A stretch of 64,000 bases of DNA from Bacteroidota bacterium (GTDB lineage Bacteria > Bacteroidota > Ignavibacteria > Kryptoniales > JAKASW01), in contig JAMCQL010000067.1 of NCBI GenBank assembly GCA_023381615.1, positions 62,001 to 126,000 of the forward strand, written 5' to 3'. Positions within the stretch are counted from its first letter, which is position 1, and every line of letters begins with the position of its first letter. This document shows positions 41,328 through 53,187 of this stretch, in pieces. The translations under genes were made by a program, and so were the position numbers. The notes under the pieces were generated by a model that had not been told where the DNA came from, searched no databases, and saw nothing but the letters and a program-made list of their open reading frames with translations.

Positions 41328-42092
41328 GTGGTTCATTCACTTTTTGGAGATGGGGTAAAATTTTATAACGTCGCTCATCGCGGCTTCTCGTCGGTTGCGC
41401 CTGAGAATACTCTCGCAGCGTTCGAGAAGGGAATCGAAGCCGGCGCCAACATGCTCGAGATGGACGTGATGCTCACCGGCGACAATCAGGTAATCGTGTT
41501 CCATGATTATAGGTTGGGGAGAACTACGGACGGCAGTGGACTCGTCAATAAATTAAATGTCGGTCATATAAGATCGTTGGATGCCGGCATTTGGTTTGGG
41601 AATAAGTTTCGCTTTGAGCGCGTACCGCTTCTCGACGAAGTGCTGGAGATGTCGAAGGGGAGAGTGCGGCTGAATATTGAGATGAAACACCGGCAACACA
41701 AAGGAGTTTCGGCACTGGTTGAGAGATGCATAAAGATTGTGGAACGCCATCGCATGAATGAAGAAGTGATTTTCTCTTCTTTCAACCTGGAGGCTCTTCG
41801 TCTTCTGCACTACAGATCTCCGCACTTACGCTTTGCGCCGCTTTACAGGCACAATTTGAATCCGACACCAAGATCGTTCCCATTGCAATATGGAGCCCAA
41901 GCTGTGTTCCTAAACCACCTGTTTTTGAATCGCGCAACCGTGCAGCAGTTCCACAATTTGGGATTAAAAGTGTTTGTCTACACAGTCAATGGGCTTCGCA
42001 GGACAGAGAAAATGATACTGATGGGTGTTGACGGAGTTATCTCGGACAATCCGGCGGCGGTGAGTTCGATTTCGAGAAGAATTTTGGGATAG
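41328..42092 (+). CDS. Glycerophosphodiester phosphodiesterase
   Basis: 254 aa, GTG start. NVAHRGFSSVAPENTLAAFE, LEMDVMLTGDNQVIVFHDYR and FVYTVNGLRRTEKMILMGVD are GDPD family motifs, with both catalytic His and metal-binding Glu/Asp. It hydrolyses glycerophosphodiesters to glycerol-3-phosphate. No signal peptide is evident. Confidence 0.9.
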   Translation: MVHSLFGDGVKFYNVAHRGFSSVAPENTLAAFEKGIEAGANMLEMDVMLTGDNQVIVFHDYRLGRTTDGSGLVNKLNVGHIRSLDAGIWFGNKFRFERVPLLDEVLEMSKGRVRLNIEMKHRQHKGVSALVERCIKIVERHRMNEEVIFSSFNLEALRLLHYRSPHLRFAPLYRHNLNPTPRSFPLQYGAQAVFLNHLFLNRATVQQFHNLGLKVFVYTVNGLRRTEKMILMGVDGVISDNPAAVSSISRRILG

Positions 42093-42280
42093 AGATTTTG
42101 TCTAATTGATTTCAGCTAAGGAATAAAGGCAGGAGGGAGGAAGAAATATTTATTTCCCATATACCCCGGTCTTCATGCGTCTTAATCGAACCACCACAGA
42201 CACGTCAGTCTCGGCTCGCGCCTTCGGCGAGACGGGGAGACACGGAGAAAAAAAGACAGGTGTTCTCTCTATGTCTCTCA

Positions 42281-42325
42281 GCCAGAGGCTGATGTCCTCC
42301 AGAGGCGGATGAGCCTCAGGCTCAA
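42281..42325 (+). repeat. 45-bp palindromic repeat (intergenic copy)
   Basis: GCCAGAGGCTGATGTCCTCC followed by AGAGGCGGATGAGCCTCAGG; two mismatches from the reverse complement of 24611-24655. The surrounding 42190-42280 contains degenerate GACACGGAGAAA-type repeats also seen near 61.66 kb. Confidence 0.8.
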
Positions 42326-42348
42326 GTGTCCGTGTTTAAGTGGAGTTC

Positions 42349-43413
42349 TTAGAGTCTACTTTGTCTCTTGAAGTGTTGATATGACGGGAAGTCATTGTAC
42401 ACTTCGACTTTTCCGTCCGCTCGCTTGATGCTGACCTTCGGATCTCCAGCCTTCACTCTTCCTATTGCTCGAACGTTGCCTTCGAGCGAATAAAGTTTGC
42501 TGAAGTCTTCTTCGGAGATCGTGAAAACGAGCTCGTAATCTTCCCCGCCGTAAAGCGCGTACCTGAGCGGATCCTCTTTGAATTCGTCGCCGATTTTTCT
42601 TGTGATCGGGTCTATCGGTATGAACTCCTCGTCTAATTCCGCGGCAACTCCACTTGCCTTGCAGATATGCATCATGTCGGAAACCAGCCCGTCGCTGACA
42701 TCTATCATGGAATGCAGCCTTATCTTCTCGCTGAGATTCCTCGATAAAGTCACTCTCGCTTCCGGAAGCAAATGCTTCTGTAAAGCGTCGTCATAGCCGT
42801 CGAAGTTCGGCGAGAAGTCGGCAGGCTGTCCGGCCTCAACATATCTGTTCTTTTCCCTTTGGAGAATCTTCAAACCGGCGTGTGAGCGGCCTAAGTCGCC
42901 GGTTACGCAGACCACGTCCCCACCTTTTGCCCCGCTTCTGAGCACGCGACGGTCGGGTTCAACTTCTCCGACGATCGTTATGCTTACAACGAATCCGACA
43001 GGTGAAGCGGATGTGTCGCCGCCGGCAATGACGCATTGATATTTGCCTAATTCATCGGCGAGAGCGTCGTAGAACTCTTCGATCATCTCTACACTCAGGT
43101 TTGAATGAATTCCGAGTGATACGAATGCCGCTGTCGGCAGGGCGGACATTGCGGCGATGTCGCTGAGATTTGCCACTGCCGCTTTTCGTCCAAGGTGCCG
43201 CATTGACGTGTAAGACATATCGAAGTGGACACCCTGAATGAGGATGTCGGTTGTAACAACGGTTAGCTTGTCCGCCGTTGTTTTGAGGATTGCTGCGTCA
43301 TCGCCGATTGTTTGGATGACATTAGGATTTGAAAACCGCAATGCGGTAGAACTGAATTTTTCGATGAGTCCAAATTCGCCGACGTTTGAAATAGGTGTGA
43401 ATTTGATCTCCAT
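42349..43413 (-). CDS. thiL: Thiamine-monophosphate kinase
   Basis: 354 aa from ATG 43413 (AGGAAG upstream on the minus strand); an upstream in-frame ATG at 43437 is less likely. [25 protein letters not shown] and [10 protein letters not shown] are the ThiL/PurM-type ATP-binding motifs. It phosphorylates TMP to thiamine diphosphate. The upstream region is shared with the divergent acyl-CoA dehydrogenase. Confidence 0.93.
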   Translation of the reverse strand: MEIKFTPISNVGEFGLIEKFSSTALRFSNPNVIQTIGDDAAILKTTADKLTVVTTDILIQGVHFDMSYTSMRHLGRKAAVANLSDIAAMSALPTAAFVSLGIHSNLSVEMIEEFYDALADELGKYQCVIAGGDTSASPVGFVVSITIVGEVEPDRRVLRSGAKGGDVVCVTGDLGRSHAGLKILQREKNRYVEAGQPADFSPNFDGYDDALQKHLLPEARVTLSRNLSEKIRLHSMIDVSDGLVSDMMHICKASGVAAELDEEFIPIDPITRKIGDEFKEDPLRYALYGGEDYELVFTISEEDFSKLYSLEGNVRAIGRVKAGDPKVSIKRADGKVEVYNDFPSYQHFKRQSRL

Positions 43414-43546
43414 TTGTCTTCCTGGAAAGTTACGCAACCGAACGGAAAATTCATACTATGTTCACTTGACAAGTTCGAGTTCTCGGTTTAGCTTAGTTCA
43501 ACATGGCTCAAGAATAAGAGCACAAAAAAGAGAAGCGGAGGAGAAA

Positions 43547-44785
43547 ATGTTTGATTTTCTTTTGGCAGACAAACAAAAAGAATTGCAAAAGGAGGCGGTC
43601 GCTTTTGTTAAAGAGAAAGTCGCCAGGCAATTGATTCTGGATATGGATGCCGAAAAAGTAACTTATCCGACTGAATATCTCAAAGCCCTCGGGGCGGCTA
43701 ACCTTTTAGGCTTGCGCTTTGACCCGGCTTACGGCGGGCGAGGACTCAAATGGGTGGATGAAGCCGCGGTCCTGGAAGAAATTGGGATTTTGGGAACCAG
43801 CCTTGCCTGCCTTTACTCGCTGCCCTCGATTGTCGGGGAGGCTCTTTCCCTCTTTGGCTCGGCAGAACTAAAACAGCGCTACCTTAAACCCACTTTAGAA
43901 GGGAGGCTCTACACCGCCGAGGCACTGACCGAACCACGTGGCGGATCGGACTTCTTCGGCGCCACCACAGTAGCCCGGCGAGATGGGGATGACTATATCC
44001 TTAACGGGCAAAAGCGCTTTGTCGTGGGTGCCAAAGGTGCCGATTACTTCATGGTGTATGCTAAGACCAATCCGGAGGGCAAATCCCATGAAAGCATGAG
44101 CGCTTTCATCGTCGAAAGGGGCGCGGGTGTGGAAGTTGCGCATGTTTACGGCCTCATGGGAACCCGAGGCGGCGGAACCGGGCGAATTGTTTTCAAAGAC
44201 GTGCGAGTTCCTAAAGAAAACCTTTTGGGCGAAGAAAACGGAGCCGCCGAAATCTTTTATCAGATGATGATCCCGGAGAGGATGACCACTGCTGCCGGAG
44301 CTCTGGGCATGGCACGCGCAGCCCTAGAAGTAGCGGCAGCTTACAGCGCCAAACGCAAAGCCTTCGGCCGTAAGATCAAGGATTTCCAGGCGGTGAGCTT
44401 TAAGGTCGCAGACTCTGTCACTCGACTGGACGCCGCCCGCGCCTTGGTCTACGCAACAGCTCGAGCCATTGACTCCAGCGTGCCTGCTGCTTTGGCGCGG
44501 CGCATGGTTTCTGAGGCCAAAAAGTTTGCCACCGATACAGCCTGGGCCGTCGTCAATGATGCTATGCAAATCATGGGAGGCATTGGCTACACTAATGTCT
44601 TTCCTGTGGAGAGACTGTTGCGCGACATTCGGTTGATTATGATTTGGACCGGCACGAACGAAGTGATGGACCTCATCATTCAGCATGAATACTACCAGGA
44701 ATTGCAAACACATCTGCCTAACCGCCGGCAGATCGAAGAGGATGCTTCAGGCGCGCATTTGACTGAGGAGAAAGTATACGAGTAA
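43547..44785 (+). CDS. Acyl-CoA dehydrogenase
   Basis: 412 aa from ATG 43547 (GGAGGAG upstream); the longer frame from 43238 overlaps thiL and is rejected. FAD-binding [31 protein letters not shown], and the C-terminal [20 protein letters not shown] with IWTGTNEV. It oxidises acyl-CoA thioesters in fatty or branched acid breakdown. GC-richer with different codon preference from neighbours, suggesting acquisition. Confidence 0.9.
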   Translation: MFDFLLADKQKELQKEAVAFVKEKVARQLILDMDAEKVTYPTEYLKALGAANLLGLRFDPAYGGRGLKWVDEAAVLEEIGILGTSLACLYSLPSIVGEALSLFGSAELKQRYLKPTLEGRLYTAEALTEPRGGSDFFGATTVARRDGDDYILNGQKRFVVGAKGADYFMVYAKTNPEGKSHESMSAFIVERGAGVEVAHVYGLMGTRGGGTGRIVFKDVRVPKENLLGEENGAAEIFYQMMIPERMTTAAGALGMARAALEVAAAYSAKRKAFGRKIKDFQAVSFKVADSVTRLDAARALVYATARAIDSSVPAALARRMVSEAKKFATDTAWAVVNDAMQIMGGIGYTNVFPVERLLRDIRLIMIWTGTNEVMDLIIQHEYYQELQTHLPNRRQIEEDASGAHLTEEKVYE

Positions 44786-45378
44786 ACCCGCAATCATTCG
44801 GACGTCTCTTCTTCGGTCATTCCTTCAATGATGCCTCCATTATCCACTCCGCACGCTCAATAATCTCGCCATCATCAACCATTACAACAACTCATACCAA
44901 AATCATCAACCGAGAAGTGACACGCTGCTGTTATTTTGAGTGTCATAGTTGATTTCCTCTTGTTCCCGCACTTTCAGATTGTGAGAAAACTCCAAAAGAT
45001 ATTGTAGCTGCAACCCCGCTAAGGCGGGGCAGGCTCTTCAGGTTGCGTTCTTAATTGAATCACGCAGTCTAAAGGCTGTGGCCACATGTACATCTACATC
45101 TATGGTTTGCACATAGTCTGTCCGCGTGGGAATACATTTCTCATAACGCTCTGCGTTTCAGCTCTTGGCGCAGAGCGCTGACATATTCGCTTCCACGCAA
45201 AGCACGGGAGCGAGTTTATAAGGGTGTGGGCACGCTCACACAGCAAGCGCTGTCTGCTTGCTTGTGTTGAGAGCGGAGGATAGCTTCCTATGTCAGGTTA
45301 AATTAAGTCACGCTTCAAGGCGTTGGCATTTTTACATGGTGTTAACTTGAAAACAATAAAACAATTAGGAGGAAAAAA
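44786..45378. other. 593-bp gene-free region
   Basis: No ORF with coding character on either strand. It contains CCCCGCTAAGGCGGGG and GCTCTGCG...CGCAGAGC-type hairpins and two CTTCCACGCA/TCCGCGTGGGAA-like short inverted pieces. It supplies the promoter and ribosome-binding site (TTAGGAGG) of the surface protein gene; otherwise I see nothing definite. Confidence 0.5.
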
Positions 45379-47967
45379 ATGAAAACATTAACAGCGTCAG
45401 TCGTGTGTTTGCTGCTTTCGTGGCAAGTTTTATTCGCACAGCAGAAAACCACAAACTCTTTTCCGGGGCAATATGCCGGGGCTCCTCCGGGTGTTACCAT
45501 GAAACATCCGAACCCTGTAATGCCCACAAATTTTGTGACACCAAAGAAAGTGAACAGCTCACTTTATTCTACGACTGCCTTCACTTTCCAGGACGTCACG
45601 ATCTTTTCATATTTCGACAGCACGAAGGTTCTCATAATAGGATCTGCGGGAGACACTGTCGGCACCGCGGCAATGAGAGCCGACACCATCTATTCCATTA
45701 GTCCTGGACAGGGAATCTATTCCATTTCAGGAAACAAGCCGTATTCAGTTCTTATCGGCGATGCAATCACAAATTACGTCAACGGATACTTTGCGCTTGA
45801 CCAAAGCGGAAGAGGTCTGAGCACGAAGCTCAATACCTGGATGATGACGGGCAGCTCCTACGATCCTCACTTCGTTGTCTTCGCTTATGAAGATGGAACG
45901 CAATATACCATAAGAGAACTTGGAACAGGGAATTTCGTTTATGCTGGAACTTTGAATAACGGTCAATTTTTGGATTTCCCTAATGTTTCTACGATCCAAG
46001 GCAAAGCAATACAGGTGGTTAGCAATAAACCTGTATCCGCGCTTTCATACACCGACCAAGATTACTACGTGCCTTCCGCAAATGGCACTTTTGCCGGGAC
46101 TCTGTTTTATGGTTTCTCCGGTTACTCCGGAGGATGGCAGAATTCAATTACTATAACTTCTTATACTGATAACAACGTGGTTCTTATTACGGATTTGGTA
46201 ACCGGCGACACACTTGCCTCTTATACACTAAACCACTGGCAAGTCAGAACAATAGGAATAACAAAGGATACATTCTGGAAAGTAGCTTCTACCGGCACAC
46301 TTACCGCAGCAAACATTCCCTACGCAGGCTGGAGTGGCAGTTATGCCTATATGGCTCGGAGCGCCGACTCCACAGGAAAAAATATCGGGACTGCATTTGT
46401 AATTCCTACGATTCAGAGTCAAGTGTCAATTTTCTCTTACGAGAACAACAACCGCGTTCAGGTAATCCAGCTTGGCGATACGACTTATCCGTATACATCA
46501 ACGACTCTTATCGCCGATACAATTCTTCAAGCTGGAGGCGGTTACATTTTCAGCAGCCAGTATGGTAATTATGTCTATAGGATACAAAGCCAGAAGAATG
46601 TGTCGGTCGTTCAGAGCAGCGGAGGCTGGGGAGCGGACTTTATGCCGCTTGGTTACGCACTTGACATGCCTGACTTAGCGATATCGCAAAGCGACATCGT
46701 CTTCACTCCACCGGACAGCGTCTATGTTTCCGGTGACCAGATAACAATTTCTGTAACTGTTCACAACTACGGAACACTCGACGCAAGCAACGTCTTAACT
46801 GTGATATACGACGGCGACCCGGATGCTGGTGTTGCGCCACCAATTGGGAGCTTCACCGCACCACTGATTCCTGCTGGCGGCAGTTACACAGGCACCGTGA
46901 AATATGTTGTTCCACTAAACGCTCGTTACCACAACATTTATGTAAAAGTTGACCCGCAAAACACCATTTCTGAGTCGAACGAATCAAACAACAAATCTTT
47001 CAGGCCGTTAAAGCCAAATCAAGATCTTCTCCCGCCACTTTCAGTGTACGTAACTGCTCCGGGAGCGCTTGCGCTTGAGAAATCAGTGCTCACGCCGAAT
47101 CCATTTGAGGTAAGAGCGGACATCTTCAACACAGGTACAGTTTCAGCGTCCAACGTGAGGATTCAGTTCTTCGTCTACAACGGACTTAAAATTGACTCCG
47201 GCTCTACAGATACCACAATAGCCACAGTCGGAGCGCAAAACTCGTTAAGCATGGTCTGGCAAATAAGGGCAAACAAGGATTCTTCCGGACTCAATCTCTA
47301 CACGATTCGGGTCGGAGCAAGCAATGCGCCAGTGAAGGACGTTAATAGAGGAATCCTCATTCCTGACATCACACCGCCGGCGGCACCAAAGGCACTTGTT
47401 GCTAAGCCTGGCAATAAAGGGGGAAAAGTCATACTGACTTGGAACCCGAATTCCGAATCCGACCTTGCCGGCTACAAGATATATTACTCGTCTGACTCAA
47501 GCGGATTCTCCGGCACAGGAGCAAATGAGGGACCTTCTCCGATAATTGTCTCGACTATAGACACGTTCACCGTTTCAGGATTAACTGGCGGAAAGAAATA
47601 CCGATTTGCGGTCTCGGCATTTGATCTCTCTACAAACGAGAGCATACTTTCCAGTGAGGCCTCGACAGTTGTTACCGGCTTAAGAAATAGTGATCAAAAT
47701 CCGACTTCTTTCTCGTTGTCGCAGAACTATCCGAACCCATTCAACCCATCGACGAGCATAGAGTACGCTTTGCCGACGAGGAGTTCGGTCAGGATTGAAG
47801 TCTTCAATATTCTTGGTGAGAAAGTCGCAACGCTTGTGTCGGGCGAACAATCAGCCGGAACACACGAATTGAGATTTGACGCCAGCGGTCTTTCGAGTGG
47901 AATATACCTTTACAGGATGGTAGCCGGTTCATTCACGTCCACGATGAAAATGATCTTGATGAAGTAA
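45379..47967 (+). CDS. Secreted surface protein with T9SS C-terminal sorting domain
   Basis: 862 aa. Signal peptide ending VLFAQ. Residues about 55-420 resemble an IgGFc-binding-type N-terminal domain ([18 protein letters not shown]). A CARDB domain follows from [11 protein letters not shown] (about 430-535) and a second one near 560-650, then a fibronectin type III domain ([12 protein letters not shown]...YKIYYSS, about 665-760). The type A sorting domain [20 protein letters not shown] closes the protein. It is exported by type IX secretion to the cell surface, possibly an adhesin. No T9SS genes lie in this window. Confidence 0.85.
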   Translation: MKTLTASVVCLLLSWQVLFAQQKTTNSFPGQYAGAPPGVTMKHPNPVMPTNFVTPKKVNSSLYSTTAFTFQDVTIFSYFDSTKVLIIGSAGDTVGTAAMRADTIYSISPGQGIYSISGNKPYSVLIGDAITNYVNGYFALDQSGRGLSTKLNTWMMTGSSYDPHFVVFAYEDGTQYTIRELGTGNFVYAGTLNNGQFLDFPNVSTIQGKAIQVVSNKPVSALSYTDQDYYVPSANGTFAGTLFYGFSGYSGGWQNSITITSYTDNNVVLITDLVTGDTLASYTLNHWQVRTIGITKDTFWKVASTGTLTAANIPYAGWSGSYAYMARSADSTGKNIGTAFVIPTIQSQVSIFSYENNNRVQVIQLGDTTYPYTSTTLIADTILQAGGGYIFSSQYGNYVYRIQSQKNVSVVQSSGGWGADFMPLGYALDMPDLAISQSDIVFTPPDSVYVSGDQITISVTVHNYGTLDASNVLTVIYDGDPDAGVAPPIGSFTAPLIPAGGSYTGTVKYVVPLNARYHNIYVKVDPQNTISESNESNNKSFRPLKPNQDLLPPLSVYVTAPGALALEKSVLTPNPFEVRADIFNTGTVSASNVRIQFFVYNGLKIDSGSTDTTIATVGAQNSLSMVWQIRANKDSSGLNLYTIRVGASNAPVKDVNRGILIPDITPPAAPKALVAKPGNKGGKVILTWNPNSESDLAGYKIYYSSDSSGFSGTGANEGPSPIIVSTIDTFTVSGLTGGKKYRFAVSAFDLSTNESILSSEASTVVTGLRNSDQNPTSFSLSQNYPNPFNPSTSIEYALPTRSSVRIEVFNILGEKVATLVSGEQSAGTHELRFDASGLSSGIYLYRMVAGSFTSTMKMILMK

Positions 47968-48008
47968 GGACAGAGCAAAGCTCTTCTCTCTGTGGCATTG
48001 TGGAAACG

Positions 48009-48033
48009 GGGGAGGCAAGTGCCTCCCCTGTTT
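48009..48033 (+). terminator. Terminator after the T9SS-sorted protein
   Basis: GGGGAGGC-AAGT-GCCTCCCC hairpin followed by TGTTT. Confidence 0.7.
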
Positions 48034-48175
48034 ATTATAAGATCGTTCATCGGAAATCCTGTAAGAGATTAGAAATCACCTTTCTTGCCTTCGAGAAGCT
48101 GCCTCAACGCTTCATTCCCCGCCTTTTTTTCCTGTCTTTGAAGATTGGGCTTCCAAGAATTATATTTTAATATCT

Positions 48176-48258
48176 GCGAGAGTGGCGGAATTTGGCAGAC
48201 GCGCTGGACTTAGGATCCAGTGAGGAAACTCGTAGGGGTTCAAGTCCCCTCTCTCGCA
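48176..48258 (+). tRNA. tRNA-Leu (UAG)
   Basis: 83 nt. Acceptor GCGAGAG/CTCTCGC, D-arm GGCGGAATTTGGCAGAC region, anticodon stem CTGGA-CTTAGGA-TCCAG with anticodon TAG, a long variable arm (TGAGGAAACTCG) as in class II tRNAs, and GGGGTTCAAGTCCCC T-arm. CCA is not encoded. Confidence 0.95.
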
Positions 48259-48318
48259 CGTCTACGTGCCGAAGCACTTCGGTGTGCAGGCACGCAATCT
48301 TAATCAAAAGGAGCGAAA

Positions 48319-49605
48319 GTGGATTATAAGATTATAGACCTCGGTGGACTGAAGAAACAGCTTGAGGTTACGGCAACAGTTGAAGATGAACCTATAAAAG
48401 GGAAATTGGACGCCGCATATTCGGAATTCCAAAAGAATGCTGCCGTGCCGGGCTTTAGAAAAGGCAAAACTCCAATCGAAATCGTGAAGAAGAGATATGG
48501 GGATGAAATTGAATCGGAATCGATCCCGGATATAGTGAACGAAATTGTCAAAGGGATTTTTGAAAAGGAAAATACAAAAGTAGCCGGCGTCGTCGATTAT
48601 AATTTTGATACGAGGAAATCCGGCGAGCCGCTCCATTTCCGGTTGACTTATGAGATCGTACCGGAGATTGAGCCGAAAGACTACAGGGGCATGACGCTCG
48701 AGCGCGCGATGTACAAAATTCTTCCTGAGACAGTCGATCATGAACTAATGCACATCCGGGAGGCAAACTCGGAATTGCAAGAGATCAACTCGCTCGAAGA
48801 TGAGAAAGCGATGGTTACCGTCGATCTGCAGGTCATTGACGAAAAAGGCCTACCTCTTATCGGCCAGCGCCGCGAGAACTACAAAATAGATCTTCGAAGC
48901 AAAGCGCCGGAACTGAGCGAGATTCACAATAGGTTATTGAACAGCAAAATCGGCGACGAGTTCAATATCGAGCTTGAGACTTTCGGCAAGAACGGTCAAC
49001 AGTCTGGTAAGAAGCCGTTTAAGGTTTATGTGAAGAAAATGGAAAAATATGTCATGCCTGAACCGACTGACGAATTTGCAAAGAAGGTGTCGGGTGGAAA
49101 AATGGAAACTCTCGAAGGTTTGAAAAGCGACATCGAAAGAGAACTTGAACATTATTATGAAGAGAAAGCCGAAGAGGAACTTCGCGATAAGATTGCCGAA
49201 GAGCTTTTGAAGAAAAATGAATTTGAAGTTCCGGACAGCATGATTGAGGATTACTTGAACGATCTTATCAAAGAGCTTCAGAAGCAATCGGGGAATCAAG
49301 AACTTGACGAGAATTTTGTGAAGGAACGTTACAAGGAAGCCGCCGTCAGGGCAGTCAAATGGAATCTTCTTGCAGCAGCGATTATTCAAAAGGAAGGCGT
49401 GAAGGTCGACGACGCGGTTCTTGAGCGCACCGCGGATGACGAAGCGTCAAAGTACAGAATGGATCGGAACAAGCTTCTCGATTTCTACAAAACTTCCAAT
49501 GACGTCAAGAACAAACTTTTGTTCAACGAAATGTTTAACTTTATTGTCGATAATTCTGACGTAAAGGTTGTCGACAGAACTCCGACACACGAACACGAGG
49601 ACTGA
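48319..49605 (+). CDS. tig: Trigger factor (ribosome-associated chaperone)
   Basis: 428 aa, GTG start with AGGAG upstream. N-terminal ribosome-binding domain with [19 protein letters not shown] (the FRxGKxP signature), a weak central PPIase-like domain, and a long helical C-terminal domain. It assists folding of nascent chains. First gene of the tig-clpP-clpX cluster. Confidence 0.95.
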   Translation: MDYKIIDLGGLKKQLEVTATVEDEPIKGKLDAAYSEFQKNAAVPGFRKGKTPIEIVKKRYGDEIESESIPDIVNEIVKGIFEKENTKVAGVVDYNFDTRKSGEPLHFRLTYEIVPEIEPKDYRGMTLERAMYKILPETVDHELMHIREANSELQEINSLEDEKAMVTVDLQVIDEKGLPLIGQRRENYKIDLRSKAPELSEIHNRLLNSKIGDEFNIELETFGKNGQQSGKKPFKVYVKKMEKYVMPEPTDEFAKKVSGGKMETLEGLKSDIERELEHYYEEKAEEELRDKIAEELLKKNEFEVPDSMIEDYLNDLIKELQKQSGNQELDENFVKERYKEAAVRAVKWNLLAAAIIQKEGVKVDDAVLERTADDEASKYRMDRNKLLDFYKTSNDVKNKLLFNEMFNFIVDNSDVKVVDRTPTHEHED

Positions 49606-49609
49606 CAAA

Positions 49610-50221
49610 ATGGAAATCTATAATCAGCTGACAATTCCATATGTAATAGAGCAAACCGGCCGCGGTGAACGCGCATACGATATTTTTTCAAGATTGCTCA
49701 AAGAGAGAATCATCTTCATCGGCACTCAGATCGACGATACCGTCGCGAGCCTTGTTATCGCCCAGCTTCTTTTTCTGGAAAGCGAAGATCCGAACAAGGA
49801 CATAAATCTCTACGTCAACAGTCCGGGCGGAAGCGTGTCTGCGGGATTGGCGATCTATGACACGATGCAGTACGTTCGTCCAGACATCGCGACTATCTGC
49901 ATTGGTTTAGCCGCGAGTATGGGCGCGGTACTCCTTGCGGGCGGCGCTGCGGGGAAAAGAACGTCACTGCCGAACGCGCGCATCATGATCCACCAGCCTT
50001 GGGGCGGTTTTCAAGGCTCTGCCGCCGACATCAGCATTCAGGCGGAAGAAGTTATCAAAACAAAACACCGATTGAACGATATTCTCTCCCATCATTCCGG
50101 CAAACCTATTGAACAAATTGAAAAAGACACCGACAGAGATTATTTTATGTCCGCCGATGATGCGGTGAAATACGGCTTGATCGACAATGTGCTTGTGAAA
50201 AGAGAAGGCAAAAAGAAGTGA
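49610..50221 (+). CDS. clpP: ATP-dependent Clp protease proteolytic subunit
   Basis: 203 aa from ATG 49610, where GAGGA precedes it. Catalytic Ser in [11 protein letters not shown], His in [11 protein letters not shown], Asp in DTDRDYFM. Forms the 14-mer chamber that works with ClpX encoded downstream. Confidence 0.96.
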   Translation: MEIYNQLTIPYVIEQTGRGERAYDIFSRLLKERIIFIGTQIDDTVASLVIAQLLFLESEDPNKDINLYVNSPGGSVSAGLAIYDTMQYVRPDIATICIGLAASMGAVLLAGGAAGKRTSLPNARIMIHQPWGGFQGSAADISIQAEEVIKTKHRLNDILSHHSGKPIEQIEKDTDRDYFMSADDAVKYGLIDNVLVKREGKKK

Positions 50222-50248
50222 AACTAAATTGGAGTTATAAAAAAGCCT

Positions 50249-50389
50249 ATGGGCAGTTTGCTCCTGCTTGTCATGATTATTTTTGTGGTACTGTTCGCAA
50301 TTGCGGTTCCAACAGTAATTTCAGATTTGTCCAAATGGATCCCTTTGGGAAAAGCGCAGCGACAAAAGGCTGTGAAGAAGGAATTTTGA
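50249..50389 (+). CDS. Small membrane protein between clpP and clpX
   Basis: 46 aa from ATG 50249: MGSLLLLVMIIFVVLFAIAV then TVISDLSKWIPLGKAQRQ and a basic tail. One transmembrane helix with the positive end probably in the cytoplasm. GGAG lies about 14 bp upstream, longer than ideal. Unrecognised. Confidence 0.5.
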   Translation: MGSLLLLVMIIFVVLFAIAVPTVISDLSKWIPLGKAQRQKAVKKEF

Positions 50390-50413
50390 TTTGTAATCCA
50401 AAGGATCCTTCGG

Positions 50414-51679
50414 ATGGGTAAACAGCATCAAGATGAAATGCGCTGCTCCTTTTGCGGGCGCGAAGCGAAAGAAGTAAAGAGCTTAGTTGCAGGACCGGGT
50501 GATGTTTACATTTGCGACATCTGCGTTGAACACTCGGTCGAGATTCTGCGGAGTAATATTCCGGCGTACAAACAGCATCATGAGGAATATTCCGAAAAAA
50601 CGCCTCTGACGCCGATAGAACTGAAAGCCGCCCTCGATGAATATGTAATCGGTCAGGATCACGCAAAGAAAACCTTGTCCGTCGCTGTTTACAATCATTA
50701 CAAACGAATTTCTCTTCCGCATGGCTTAAGTCCGGAAGACGATACGGAAATTGAAAAAAGTAATATTCTTCTCATCGGACCCACCGGAACAGGGAAGACT
50801 CTTCTAGCTCAAACGCTCGCGAAAATTCTCAATGTGCCTTTTGCAATTGCAGACGCCACGACTTTGACGGAAGCTGGTTACGTCGGCGACGATGTAGAAA
50901 CGATCTTAGTTCATCTCTTGCAGAATACTGATTATGATGTAACTCGCGCCGAAAGAGGAATTGTCTACGTCGATGAAATAGACAAGATTGCGCGCAAGAG
51001 CGACACGCCCTCAATTACGCGGGACGTGTCCGGCGAGGGAGTCCAGCAGGCTTTGCTGAAGATTCTCGAAGGAACGACTGCGGGTGTTCCGCCGCGCGGA
51101 GGCAGAAAGCATCCCGAGCAGCCGCTCATAAACGTGAACACGAGAAATATCCTTTTCGTTTGCGGCGGTGCGTTTGAAGGAATCGAGAAAATTATCGCGC
51201 GGCGCGTCAGCAAAAATCCGATGGGGTTCGGCGCCGACATCAATCCTGTTCGCGAAGATCAGGTGAATGAGCTATTGCCGCTTGTCCAGCCGGATGACCT
51301 GCTGAAGTTTGGTTTGATCCCCGAATTCATCGGCCGCCTGCCCGTCGTCGCAAGTTTGCACACGCTAAGCAGGGAAGCGATGCGGGATATATTGACGCTT
51401 CCCAAAAATGCCCTTGTGAAGCAATACAAAAAGCTTTTCAGGCTTGAGGACGTTGAGCTCGAGTTTGAGGATAAGGCTTTGATGGCGATTGTGGAGAAGG
51501 CGATAGAGCGCGGTACCGGCGCGAGAGGATTGCGTTCCATTCTCGAAGAGAAAATGCTTGACATTATGTATAATCTGCCGTCGATGTCCAACATCAATAA
51601 ATGTGTTATTACTGAGGATGTCGTATTATCCGGTGGAGAGCCGCTTTTCCTGGCTAGCAGAAAGCAAGCTTCGGCTTAA
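50414..51679 (+). CDS. clpX: ATP-dependent Clp protease ATP-binding subunit ClpX
   Basis: 421 aa. Zn-binding domain [17 protein letters not shown]...CDIC, Walker [13 protein letters not shown], Walker [10 protein letters not shown], sensor and C-domain [14 protein letters not shown]. Unfoldase for ClpP. Confidence 0.97.
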   Translation: MGKQHQDEMRCSFCGREAKEVKSLVAGPGDVYICDICVEHSVEILRSNIPAYKQHHEEYSEKTPLTPIELKAALDEYVIGQDHAKKTLSVAVYNHYKRISLPHGLSPEDDTEIEKSNILLIGPTGTGKTLLAQTLAKILNVPFAIADATTLTEAGYVGDDVETILVHLLQNTDYDVTRAERGIVYVDEIDKIARKSDTPSITRDVSGEGVQQALLKILEGTTAGVPPRGGRKHPEQPLINVNTRNILFVCGGAFEGIEKIIARRVSKNPMGFGADINPVREDQVNELLPLVQPDDLLKFGLIPEFIGRLPVVASLHTLSREAMRDILTLPKNALVKQYKKLFRLEDVELEFEDKALMAIVEKAIERGTGARGLRSILEEKMLDIMYNLPSMSNINKCVITEDVVLSGGEPLFLASRKQASA

Positions 51680-51727
51680 CTCGCTTGCTCACCTCGTGTC
51701 TCGCCGAAGGAGAGCCGAGGCGAGGTC

Positions 51728-52420
51728 CTACTGACCGATCATTCCGGCAAAAACCCTTATCTGAAGTACCGGCTGCAATTTACTTGTAGTCAAAATCTGC
51801 ATGTAGCCGTTGATGTCCAACATCTTTTTCGGAAGCAGGTACAGATCCAAATCGGTGAACTCACCGGGTTTCAAAACCTTTTTGTGAAGCTTGAATGTTA
51901 TTTCCTTGACCCCGGTTTCCACTTTGGTGATGCGGATCGTCTCGTTTGAGGTATTGCTGAGCGTGACGTTTGTGCTGTCAGGCTTGCCGACTTTCACGTT
52001 GTTGAAGACAATGTAGCTCGGCGTCGGCTGAAGAGCGTATGCGATGTATCCGGTCATCTTGACTGTTGTCAATTGATTATTGGGATCGGTGCTGACAATG
52101 TAAATGTATTTTACCACGTCGCCGATGTAGCCTGTTGGGTTAAATTCAACCTTCACTTTTGTTTCCTTGCCGGGAGCTAACGAGCTGTCAGAAATTAACG
52201 CGGCGGTACACCCGCAGCTTGTGCTGATACTCTTAATGCCTATGTTTTCCGTGCCCGCGTTTTTCAAAGTGATGACTTTACGTACCTTCTCGCCGGTCTG
52301 GTAAATTGTTCCGAAGGTTATATCGTTGCCTTCAACAACTTTTAGCTGTGCGTTTGCTTTCGGCAGTACGCCGAACAGAACAAAGGTGATTATAAAAAAT
52401 CGAATTATGTTATGTTTCAT
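51728..52420 (-). CDS. DUF1573 domain secreted protein
   Basis: 230 aa, minus strand. Signal peptide (about 1-24, GVLPKANAQ). FGTIYQTGEKVRKVITLKNA and the STSCGCTAALIS motif are the DUF1573 signature; a second Ig-like domain follows. Function unknown; typical of Bacteroidota periplasm. Its start overlaps the upstream NYN gene stop by 4 bp. Confidence 0.88.
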   Translation of the reverse strand: MKHNIIRFFIITFVLFGVLPKANAQLKVVEGNDITFGTIYQTGEKVRKVITLKNAGTENIGIKSISTSCGCTAALISDSSLAPGKETKVKVEFNPTGYIGDVVKYIYIVSTDPNNQLTTVKMTGYIAYALQPTPSYIVFNNVKVGKPDSTNVTLSNTSNETIRITKVETGVKEITFKLHKKVLKPGEFTDLDLYLLPKKMLDINGYMQILTTSKLQPVLQIRVFAGMIGQ

Positions 52421-52902
52421 TTTTTCTTCTCGCTGAAAAGTTTTAATAATTCCGGATCAGGATTACCTGTGGGTTCGGGTTTTTCGACGACAGAAATTTT
52501 CCCGGCTTGCGTGGTTGCGTTTGCTCCGCGGACCATCAAAAGGAAGTCTTGGCTCTTGACCACATTGGCGCCGCATTCTCTGGCATAATTGATTATTGCG
52601 TGGTCGTTAGTGACGATGGACAAAGAACGTCTCTTTGCGGACGTGCCAACTTCTATCTTAATCAAGTCATCGGCAGTTTCGCCGCGTGCTGAAAATCTGA
52701 CATCGATATTATTTGCGATCCTTTCTGCCGAAGAAGAGAATTTCCCGTCAAAAACTACTGTTACCTTTTGTTTTCCAAGTTTGCCGGAGCGCTGAATTTC
52801 ACTGAGGAATTCCGCCCGAGCAGTTTCCGAGTCATTCCGCAGGAGCTTGGCAAGCCTATTGTCCGCAAGAATAACGTTATAGCCATCAACAATCCATCGC
52901 AT
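52417..52902 (-). CDS. NYN-domain (YacP-like) RNase family protein
   Basis: 161 aa from ATG 52902 on the minus strand; the longer frame to 53049 lacks family sequence. RWIVDGYNVI (first acidic motif), VTVVFDGK, ADDLIKIEV and LSIVTNDHAI are the NYN/PIN-like acidic residues of YacP/Rae1-type endoribonucleases. In Bacillus the relative Rae1 cuts mRNA on the ribosome. Translationally coupled to the DUF1573 gene. Confidence 0.82.
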   Translation of the reverse strand: MRWIVDGYNVILADNRLAKLLRNDSETARAEFLSEIQRSGKLGKQKVTVVFDGKFSSSAERIANNIDVRFSARGETADDLIKIEVGTSAKRRSLSIVTNDHAIINYARECGANVVKSQDFLLMVRGANATTQAGKISVVEKPEPTGNPDPELLKLFSEKKK

Positions 52903-53187
52903 ATGAAAAATATAAGCCGATTCAAGGGAGCATTCAAAGCACGATACATGAGAAAACGCTCGAGAAACAAAGCTCTGATTCGCGTAACGCAACTTACAAT
53001 TGCAACATGCGACGACACAAACAATATGAAGCATCAAAGCACGCAGCATTAGCCTATTTTTTGTGGCACGCTATTAGATTATAGTAAAGCACAGCAACAA
53101 AGAGTTTAAGAGTTCATTTAATAAATTTGAGAGCGAGTCAAGGTTTGGCGCTTGCGAAAAAAGTCTTGAAAAAGTTTTAGCATACCC

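Noticed and set aside
43238-43546. Long N-terminal extension of the acyl-CoA dehydrogenase
   Set aside because: It overlaps thiL on the other strand and lacks family similarity; ATG 43547 has GGAGGAG.
45000-45300. Possible ncRNA in the gap before the T9SS protein
   Set aside because: Several hairpins but no terminator-ended unit or consistent long-range fold.
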